Source: Acidobacteriota bacterium (GTDB lineage: Bacteria > Acidobacteriota > Polarisedimenticolia > QHYA01). From it: a stretch of 6,987 bases of DNA. The stretch is from positions 1-6,987 of the forward strand of contig QHYA01000146.1 of the NCBI GenBank assembly GCA_003223995.1, written 5' to 3'. Position 1 is the first letter of the stretch. Each line of letters opens with the position of its first letter. A program made the position numbers and the translations under genes. Under the pieces are notes generated by a model that was given only the letters and a program-made list of their open reading frames with translations, was not told the DNA's origin and did not search any database. Of the stretch, positions 1-5,206 are shown one piece after another.

Positions 1-2302
1 AGGGACCGAACTCCTTGAAGCGCACCGTATCCCCGGAAAGCCCGACGCGCGTGGTGATGAAATCATCCTTCAGGCGATCGAACCTCACTATCCCGCTGGG
101 ATCGAAGAACGGGATGTCGAGCCTCCTCTGGAAGTAGCCGATGTCCCCCTCGATCCGGTAGTAGCGGTTCAGCGGGTATTGCCAGGCGCCGTCGGCCCCG
201 GTCAGGCGAGAGAAACGGCGGATGCGGGCGCCGCTCGTCTCCGTTCCCGCCACGAAGTAGTCGCGGACATCGATCACGCGCGCGCCCCACTGGAATCGAT
301 TCTTGAGATTGAGGAATAGGATGTCGATGTTGGAGAAGGAAGCGATCGAAGCGGCAGTCAGCCGGATGCGGTAGTCGCCCAGCAGGTCGGTGAACACGAT
401 GTCGGAGTTCGAGAAGATCGTTCCGTCGTCCGCCACCCCGACGTTGATGTTCGGCGCATCGACGTTCCACCGAAGCTTGTAGCGTCCCTTCTCGGCGGCG
501 TCCGCGCTGAGCGAGAGCGGCGGCTTGAATGGGGCGATGTCCACCGTCTCGGGCGTCTGCTCGCCGGAGATCGTCTCCACGGGTTTCTTCAGGTCCATCT
601 TGTAGAGCCGGAAGGTCCCCCGGAAGAAGCCTGAGTAGGCGACGAGGGTTTGGTTCTCCTCCCCGGCAAGCTGCACGGGGGCGAAGGCCCCCCCGACGAG
701 GTCGGTCCAGCGCTTCAGCTCGCCGGTGGACGTGTCCAGCGACCAGAGATTGAAGATCCCGAGCGGGCCGCGGTCGCTGACGAAGAAGACGGTCTTGCCG
801 TCGCGTCCGAAAATGGGCATCAGGTCCGAGGAGGGCCCGAAGGTGAGCTGGGTCTTTCGCTCCGGGTCCGAGGCGTCGAGCAGGAAGACCTTGGCGTAGC
901 CGCCGATGCGCCTGTCGTAGAGAACCAGCTTGCCGTCCGGCGACCACGTGGGGTTCGTGTCGTAGTAATTGTCGTCCGTCAGGTCCGTGATCGTCTTCGT
1001 CTTCAGATCGAGCCGGAAGATGTCGAAGATGCCTGCGCGGTTCCCGGAGAAGAGGATGGACTCCCCGTCCGGCGAGAAGGCGGGAGAGGCGGGGATGTCA
1101 ACGTCCATCTCTATCGTCTTCAGCTTCTTGCCCCTGATGGCGTCGTAGATGAGAAGGTCGCGTCTGTTCTCGCGTCTGACGAAGAACGCGACGCGATCCC
1201 CCTCGGGGGACCATGACAGGTCCCGCTGCCCCGAGAAGGCCTCGGCGACGACGTGCTCGTACTTGTTGGTGAAGCCGCCGGTGAGGTTGCGGACCAGCTT
1301 CCCGTCCTTTGCCGAGAGGATCACGACATCCAGCTCATCCCTTGGCGTCGCCAGGGCCGCGACGAGCTCGCCGGAAGGGGAGAGCGTCGGGGAGAAAGTG
1401 AATTGCTCCGGCTTCTTCAGCCCGATCTCCGTCCCGTAGTCTGCGGGCTCGTTCTTCTCCATCAGGACCGGAAAGTATTTCTGACGCAGATACTTGTTGA
1501 AGCGCCGATCGAACTCCTGCGAGTCGATTCCGAAGGCCTCCTTGATGGCGTGGTTGACGTTGTTCGTCAGGAGGACCTTCCTGTACTCCCAGAGAAAGTT
1601 CCGGATGCCCGACGGGCCATAGCTCTGGTTGATGAAATCGAACACGGCGTGACCGTAGCGGTAGGTCAGGAACGAGAGCTCGTTCAGCTCGGCGATCGGC
1701 GGCAGGATGTTGTTGACCACGGCATCCCGGATCACCATCCGGTCGATGTTGTCCTCGTCCTCGCCGATGTAGGAGGCGAGCCCCTCCATGATCCACAGGG
1801 GCGGGGAGGAGCGCAGCACCCGTTTCAAAGAATCGCCGTAGAGCATCGAGAACTCGAAGATATGGGTCAGCTCGTGCGTGAGGACCTTGTAGACTCTGTC
1901 GGGAGGTTGGTCTATGGGGAGAACGATGCGATTCTGAAACGGCTCGGCGAATGCCCCCACCGCCTCGGGGACCTGCTCCAAGCTGATGTTGGTCTGCTCG
2001 AACTCGCCGTGGGTCTTGTAATAGATGAGGGGGATCTTCTCCGACTTGACATCCTGCTTGACGGGCTGGTAGTCGAGTTGCTTGGAGACCTTGTCATAAG
2101 CGCTCTCGGCGAACGAGATCATCTGGTCCAGGAATTCCTCCTCCTCGGAGTAGTAGAAGATCTCGAAGTGGATGGAGTGGTAGACCTGCCAGTCGAAATG
2201 CTGATAGACGATCTTGTTCTTGCCAAACCCGAATGCGGGCCGGGAGGAGAGAGCAAGGGCGAGGCCGAGGACAAGGAGCGGAAGGCTTCGGCGGTGTGTC
2301 AT
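1..2302 (-). CDS. Exported metallopeptidase / TolB-like propeller / outer-membrane barrel fusion protein (partial, C-terminus off the left edge)
   Basis: 767 codons are visible, reading from ATG at 2302 to the left edge. Residues 1-25 form a signal peptide (basic MTHRR, leucine-rich core, likely cleavage after AFG). A gluzincin-type zinc peptidase domain follows (about 35-285): HELTH at 143-147, and WIMEGLASY at 170-178, whose E173 is the expected third zinc ligand, as in the peptidase MA-like family. Residues about 300-570 hold repeated blades with the PD40/TolB signature: WSPEGD (364-369), FSPDG (409-413), WSPDG (453-457) and a degenerate FGRDG (498-502). From about 610 the protein becomes rich in alternating hydrophobic and aromatic residues (TDLLGDYRIRL near 638-648, RYYRIEGDIGYF near 713-724), which looks like the strands of an outer-membrane barrel. 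No clear Shine-Dalgarno precedes the ATG, but the gene starts 19 nt after the upstream stop, so it may be translationally coupled. The domain calls are by eye. The substrate is unknown; the likely location is the periplasmic face of the outer membrane. Confidence 0.85.
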   Translation of the reverse strand, partial: MTHRRSLPLLVLGLALALSSRPAFGFGKNKIVYQHFDWQVYHSIHFEIFYYSEEEEFLDQMISFAESAYDKVSKQLDYQPVKQDVKSEKIPLIYYKTHGEFEQTNISLEQVPEAVGAFAEPFQNRIVLPIDQPPDRVYKVLTHELTHIFEFSMLYGDSLKRVLRSSPPLWIMEGLASYIGEDEDNIDRMVIRDAVVNNILPPIAELNELSFLTYRYGHAVFDFINQSYGPSGIRNFLWEYRKVLLTNNVNHAIKEAFGIDSQEFDRRFNKYLRQKYFPVLMEKNEPADYGTEIGLKKPEQFTFSPTLSPSGELVAALATPRDELDVVILSAKDGKLVRNLTGGFTNKYEHVVAEAFSGQRDLSWSPEGDRVAFFVRRENRRDLLIYDAIRGKKLKTIEMDVDIPASPAFSPDGESILFSGNRAGIFDIFRLDLKTKTITDLTDDNYYDTNPTWSPDGKLVLYDRRIGGYAKVFLLDASDPERKTQLTFGPSSDLMPIFGRDGKTVFFVSDRGPLGIFNLWSLDTSTGELKRWTDLVGGAFAPVQLAGEENQTLVAYSGFFRGTFRLYKMDLKKPVETISGEQTPETVDIAPFKPPLSLSADAAEKGRYKLRWNVDAPNINVGVADDGTIFSNSDIVFTDLLGDYRIRLTAASIASFSNIDILFLNLKNRFQWGARVIDVRDYFVAGTETSGARIRRFSRLTGADGAWQYPLNRYYRIEGDIGYFQRRLDIPFFDPSGIVRFDRLKDDFITTRVGLSGDTVRFKEFGP

Positions 2303-2321
2303 GGACAAGCCGGACCAGGAA

Positions 2322-3038
2322 TCAGTCAGTAAAGATGAAGCGGGGGTCCTGGCGTTTCTGGGGCACCAGGACGCCGAGTATGTCAGCCCTGAGCCGTTCG
2401 GTCAGCTCGTAGAAGGCCTGCAAAGTATCGTTCGACTTCCCCTCGTAAAGCTGGCTTTCCTTGAAGGAATCCTGATACAAGAGAGCCCCGTTGGCACCTT
2501 TGAAGAACCACAGGTTGACCCGCAGCTCGAAATCCTCTCTCTCGGCGTAAACGGTGCGGCGCACCTTCTGGCCGGTGACAGGACTGGTCATGTCCTCCTG
2601 GACGAACCCGCTGCGGTCGTGGCTGGCGAACCCCACCCGTCCGGAGACGACGAGGTCGGCCCCGTTCTCCTCGGCAATATGCTTCCAGAAAGTCCAGTTC
2701 TTCAGCAGGTCTTCCACAGGCTGCTCGGGGAGGTTGGGCGGCTCGACCTCGAGCACCTGGAAAGAGGTGCCGCGGGCGATCTCCCTCCGCAGGAAGGAGA
2801 CCATCTCGCGCCCGGCGTCAATGTTGGAGCTGTCGGCGGCCACGAATCTGGCGACGAGAACTTTCTTGATCCCCGTGGTGTTGATCTTCTCAGGAATCGG
2901 GATGCCGACCGTCACCTTCACCGCACCCGCCAGGGCAGGTTCCGCGGCCGCCAAGCACAGAAGCAGGAGGCCGGCGAATACGGTCAGGAGCCTCCCTGCT
3001 TTCCCGCCGAGGCCGCGCCGGTCGCGGCCTTCAGCCAT
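2322..3038 (-). CDS. Exported TolB N-terminal-domain-like (or CsgG-like) protein
   Basis: 238 residues. ATG at 3038 is preferred over the ATG at 3110 because GGAAGG lies 6 nt upstream (3045-3050) and because this start leaves a normal signal peptide: basic residues 5-16, hydrophobic core 17-31, likely cleavage after PALA (34-37). The cysteine at 28 is not in a good lipobox, so a soluble periplasmic protein is more likely than a lipoprotein. The mature part reads like an alpha/beta domain: a strand KKVLVARF (58-65), a helix with paired arginines (76-88), a strand FQVLEVE (93-99), then GADLVVSGRV (126-135), ELRVNLWFF (171-179) and GALLYQDSF (184-192), and a last helix plus RFIFTD at the end. 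This order resembles the N-terminal domain of TolB (GA-VVGRV, then the strand-rich LW segment, then ADxIY and a final strand), but no propeller follows in the same protein. The propeller is in the next gene instead. The role is unproven; it probably serves as an envelope assembly or scaffold partner. Confidence 0.8.
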   Translation of the reverse strand: MAEGRDRRGLGGKAGRLLTVFAGLLLLCLAAAEPALAGAVKVTVGIPIPEKINTTGIKKVLVARFVAADSSNIDAGREMVSFLRREIARGTSFQVLEVEPPNLPEQPVEDLLKNWTFWKHIAEENGADLVVSGRVGFASHDRSGFVQEDMTSPVTGQKVRRTVYAEREDFELRVNLWFFKGANGALLYQDSFKESQLYEGKSNDTLQAFYELTERLRADILGVLVPQKRQDPRFIFTD

Positions 3039-3567
3039 CGTTCGCCTTCCGCGGTGCGTTAGAAGGGCGGTGATCGGGAGCCAGACGATGCAGCCGCGAG
3101 ATGCGGCCACCGCCGGGCGGGCCGGAGGCGGCCGGAGCGGGCGGTGGTTGCGGCGGAGGGGGAGCAGTTTCCTCCCGCGTGCCTGTCTTGCTGTAGCGGT
3201 CGTAGAAGTTGCGAAAGAGGGTGTAATTCTGACGGACCTCCTTCAGGTCCGGACCGCCTTTCATGGCGATCTTGTACTCCTCCTCGGCCCGAGAATAATC
3301 CCCCAGCGTCTCGTAGGCGACGGCAAGGTTGTTGTGGAGTTTTGGATTGTTCGGCTCCTGTTCGAGAACGCGCTTCCACCGGAACATCGCCTCCCGCCAG
3401 TTCCCTTTCTGGGCCATGTCGGCGCCGAAGCTGATCTGCTCCCGCAACTGGCGCGGCGACATCGCACTTTTCGCTGCGGGGCTTCCTTCCTCGCCTGCAG
3501 CCAGTGCGGGGGGCGCGAGAAGAGGCGCGAGTGCGAGTGCGATAAGGGCGGTGAGGGACCGCTTCAT
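3031..3567 (-). CDS. Exported tetratricopeptide-repeat protein with proline-rich tail
   Basis: 178 residues. A signal peptide covers 1-24 (MKRS, then an Ala/Leu core, likely cleavage near ALA at 21-23). Two TPR motifs follow: about 45-76 (GADMAQKGNWREAMFRWKRV) and about 77-110, with the canonical pattern N-LA-AYETLGDYSRAEEEY. TPR pairs bind proteins, so this is likely a periplasmic adaptor. After the repeats comes a short helix (111-127), then a tail of nearly pure proline and alanine (135-153), and a basic, low-complexity end (154-178). The stop lies inside the start of the next gene (8-nt overlap). It is the first gene of the leftward operon. It could be a functional analogue of the TPR protein CpoB/YbgF that accompanies TolB elsewhere, but with only two repeats to go on this is an inference. 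Upstream is only a weak GGGGT before the ATG. Confidence 0.82.
   Translation of the reverse strand: MKRSLTALIALALAPLLAPPALAAGEEGSPAAKSAMSPRQLREQISFGADMAQKGNWREAMFRWKRVLEQEPNNPKLHNNLAVAYETLGDYSRAEEEYKIAMKGGPDLKEVRQNYTLFRNFYDRYSKTGTREETAPPPPQPPPAPAASGPPGGGRISRLHRLAPDHRPSNAPRKANDG
3045..3050 (-). promoter_or_regulatory. Shine-Dalgarno of the TolB-N-like gene
   Basis: On the minus strand this reads GGAAGG, 6 nt before ATG 3038. It lies inside the 3' end of the TPR gene. It decides the start of the downstream gene in favour of 3038 over the upstream ATG at 3110, which lies deep in the TPR gene. Confidence 0.65.
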
Positions 3568-3575
3568 TTGACCCC

Positions 3576-3581
3576 AGTATA
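3576..3581 (-). promoter_or_regulatory. Candidate -10 box of the leftward exported-protein operon
   Basis: On the minus strand this reads TATACT, five of six matches to the sigma-70 consensus. No convincing -35 box is found at 16-18 nt; the -35 position instead falls on the palindrome at 3593-3605. If the box is real, transcription would begin almost at the ATG at 3567, giving a nearly leaderless message, in line with the weak ribosome-binding site. Confidence 0.35.
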
Positions 3582-3592
3582 GCGGAAGGGAA

Positions 3593-3605
3593 AGGGCAGT
3601 GCCCT
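3593..3605. promoter_or_regulatory. 13-nt perfect palindrome, candidate operator
   Basis: AGGGCAGTGCCCT has two 6-bp arms around one central base. It sits 11 bp upstream of the TATACT box, where the -35 element of the leftward promoter would be, in the divergent region between the exported-protein operon and aroA. The position suits a repressor or activator site, but a palindrome this short can occur by chance in GC-rich DNA. No regulator gene is present in the window. Confidence 0.3.
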
Positions 3606-3644
3606 CCGCCTCCGGCGCGTCTTCCGTTCGTTCCGCCCGCCATA

Positions 3645-3650
3645 CATAAT
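3645..3650 (+). promoter_or_regulatory. Candidate -10 box for aroA
   Basis: CATAAT, five of six matches to TATAAT, stands out in a very GC-rich region 48 bp before the aroA ATG. The hexamer 17 nt upstream (TTCCGT, 3622-3627) is a poor -35, so the promoter is weak or depends on an activator. A start near 3656-3658 would place the short ORF at 3660 at the very 5' end of the transcript. Confidence 0.35.
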
Positions 3651-3659
3651 CCGGCCATC

Positions 3660-3701
3660 ATGACGAGGGTCAATCCTCGGGGTTCCAGGACGGGCCTATG
3701 A
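3660..3701 (+). CDS. Possible 13-codon upstream ORF overlapping the aroA start
   Basis: ATG at 3660 opens a frame encoding MTRVNPRGSRTGL, with TGA at 3699-3701 overlapping the aroA ATG (3698-3700) as ATGA. That is the usual geometry of translational coupling. There is no Shine-Dalgarno before it, but the candidate -10 at 3645-3650 would make it nearly leaderless. It contains three arginine codons and no aromatic residues, so it does not look like a Trp/Phe/Tyr attenuator peptide. It may be chance; it is listed because of the exact overlap. Confidence 0.25.
   Translation: MTRVNPRGSRTGL
3687..3690 (+). promoter_or_regulatory. Shine-Dalgarno of aroA
   Basis: AGGA with a 7-nt spacer to ATG 3698. 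It supports this start over the in-frame GTG codons a few residues further in. Confidence 0.5.
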
Positions 3702-5020
3702 CGGTGGGAGGGCCCGCCCCTCGGGAGGTGATCCCGACAGGCAAGCCGTTGCGCGGGGAGGTCCGAGTGCCCGGATCGAAGAGCCTCGCAGCGCGCGCCT
3801 TGACGGCCGCTTCCCTCTGCGAGGGGACATCAATAGTCCGCGGCGACCTGTCTGCGGCGGACATCGAACTGCTCGTCCGCGGCCTTCGGCAACTCGGTGT
3901 TGCGCTGAAAAGGGAGGCGCCCGCTGCCTTGGCGAGATCGCCCGATTCGATCGTGGTCGAAGGTCTCGGCTGGCTGGAACGCTTCCCTGCCTCGGGCGTA
4001 ACGCTCGATGCCGGCCCGGCTGGCGTCGCGGCGAGGTTTCTCACGGCTCTCGCGGCTCTGGCGCGAGGGCCGGTCCTCATCGATGGCTCGGAGAGGATGC
4101 GCCAGCGTCCGATGGGTCCTCTGATCGCGGCCATCGAACAGCTTGGCTGTCCGGCACGCTCGCTGGCCCCCTCGGGCGGCCTGCCTGTGAGGATCGAGGG
4201 AGGAGGGCTGGAAGGGGGGGCTTGCCGGCTGCCCGGCGCCCAGAGCAGCCAGTTCGCCTCCGCTCTGCTTCTCGCCGCAAGCCGGGCGCGGCGGGAGACT
4301 CTGATCGCAATCGAAGGCCCGCTGGTCTCGAGGTCCTACGTGGATCTGACTCTCGAAACGGCGCGCCTCTTCGGCCTGAGGGTCGAAGCGGAAGGGCCCG
4401 GCGAGTTCCGTGTGACCCCGTCGATCGGCCGGGGAGGATCCTTCGAGGTCGAGCCGGACGCCTCCTCTGCCGGCTATGCATTCGCTGCCGCCGCGATCAC
4501 CGGGGGAGAGGTGACGGTCCCGGGCCTCTCCCGCAGCAGCCGCCAGCCGGACATCCGATTCCTCGATGTTCTCGAGCGGATGGGATGCGAAGTGGAGGAG
4601 ACTCGCCGGGGCTGCCGGCTGCGGGCAGGAGGGCTGCGTGGCATTCGCGCCGACCTCGGGGAAATGCCCGATTCCGTTCCCGCGCTCGCAGCCGTGGCGC
4701 TGTTCGCCGAGGGTTCGACGGAGGTCCTGGGGGTCGCGCATCTCCGTTTCAAGGAGAGCGATCGGCTGGCGGCGCTCGCTCGGGAGCTTGACCGGCTGGG
4801 CGCGCGGGTCGAGGAGCGGCCCGATGGGCTGAAGATCGATCCGGCCGAGTCGCGGTCGCTGCGCGGGGCCGAGGTAGAGACCTACGAGGACCACCGCATC
4901 GCCATGGCTCTTGCCTTGGTGGGGTTGCGCGTTCGGGGTGTGAGGGTCAAGGAGCCCGATTGCGTCGCGAAGTCCTTCCCCGGCTTCTGGAGCCGGATCA
5001 TCGACCCTGGCCCAGACTGA
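3698..5020 (+). CDS. aroA: 3-phosphoshikimate 1-carboxyvinyltransferase (EPSP synthase)
   Basis: 440 residues, close to the usual 420-450. The cytoplasmic enzyme transfers the enolpyruvyl group of phosphoenolpyruvate to shikimate 3-phosphate, the sixth step of the shikimate pathway to chorismate. Family landmarks run in order: PGSKS with K28, S29 and R33; GPAGVAAR at 106-113; RQRPMG at 135-140; SSQ at 183-185; DASSA at 254-258; PDSVPALAA with D325; FKESDR at 351-356; YEDHRIAM at 396-403; and CVAKSFPGFW with K425. The charged catalytic and substrate-binding residues known from E. coli (K22, R27, R124, D313, K340, E341, R344, R386 and K411) all have counterparts. Oddities are that the normally conserved N and T of GNAGTAMR are P107 and V110, and that the usual S/T-N before R33 is A-A. 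The ATG at 3698 has an AGGA upstream and overlaps the stop of a 13-codon ORF. No other shikimate gene is nearby. Confidence 0.96.
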   Translation: MTVGGPAPREVIPTGKPLRGEVRVPGSKSLAARALTAASLCEGTSIVRGDLSAADIELLVRGLRQLGVALKREAPAALARSPDSIVVEGLGWLERFPASGVTLDAGPAGVAARFLTALAALARGPVLIDGSERMRQRPMGPLIAAIEQLGCPARSLAPSGGLPVRIEGGGLEGGACRLPGAQSSQFASALLLAASRARRETLIAIEGPLVSRSYVDLTLETARLFGLRVEAEGPGEFRVTPSIGRGGSFEVEPDASSAGYAFAAAAITGGEVTVPGLSRSSRQPDIRFLDVLERMGCEVEETRRGCRLRAGGLRGIRADLGEMPDSVPALAAVALFAEGSTEVLGVAHLRFKESDRLAALARELDRLGARVEERPDGLKIDPAESRSLRGAEVETYEDHRIAMALALVGLRVRGVRVKEPDCVAKSFPGFWSRIIDPGPD

Positions 5021-5143
5021 CCGCGCGGCCCAAACCGACCAGGGTCCGATCTGCTCCCGGTGGATCTCTGCTAAGCTCGGTCTCGCCGGCTCCTGGACGT
5101 TCTGGCCTGCAGCTTGGCCCTGGCTGCGCTCGACGTGTTCGGC

Positions 5144-5175
5144 CTCCGGGGCTTGGCTGGACCGCCAAGCCCGAG
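5144..5175 (+). terminator. GC-rich hairpin between aroA and the acyl-CoA synthetase gene (terminator-like, no T-tract)
   Basis: GGGCTTGGC (5149-5157) pairs perfectly with GCCAAGCCC (5164-5172) around the 6-nt loop TGGACC. CTC (5144-5146) and GAG (5173-5175) can extend the stem past a 2-nt bulge. The hairpin lies in the 186-bp gap, 124 bp after the aroA stop and 31 bp before the next ATG. Only two T residues follow, so it is not a classical intrinsic terminator. It may instead stabilise the aroA 3' end, or act in the leader of the downstream gene. The rest of the gap (5021-5143) shows nothing I can name. Confidence 0.4.
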
Positions 5176-5206
5176 TTGACCTGTCACTCGAACCCTTACA
5201 CGTGCC

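Noticed and set aside
63..947. 294-codon minus-strand frame overlapping the large exported protein gene
   Set aside because: It is out of frame with the continuous 767-codon frame that carries the propeller and barrel signatures. The translation is arginine-rich, as expected of a shifted frame in GC-rich DNA.
1253..2332. 359-codon open frame on the plus strand, opposite the metallopeptidase gene
   Set aside because: It is in codon register with the real minus-strand gene, which has a signal peptide, a zinc motif and PD40 blades. The antisense translation shows no family motif.
2214..3062. 282-codon plus-strand frame opposite the TolB-N-like gene
   Set aside because: It is an in-register antisense shadow. 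The minus-strand product has a signal peptide, a good ribosome-binding site and operon spacing.
3039..3110. N-terminal extension of the TolB-N-like protein, starting at ATG 3110
   Set aside because: It would bury the signal peptide behind 24 residues and overlap the TPR gene by 80 nt. ATG 3038 has GGAAGG at proper spacing.
5176..5204. TTGACC (5176-5181) as a -35 box for the acyl-CoA ligase gene
   Set aside because: No -10-like hexamer occurs 16-18 nt downstream (the sequence there is around ACACGTG), so one good hexamer alone is not enough.
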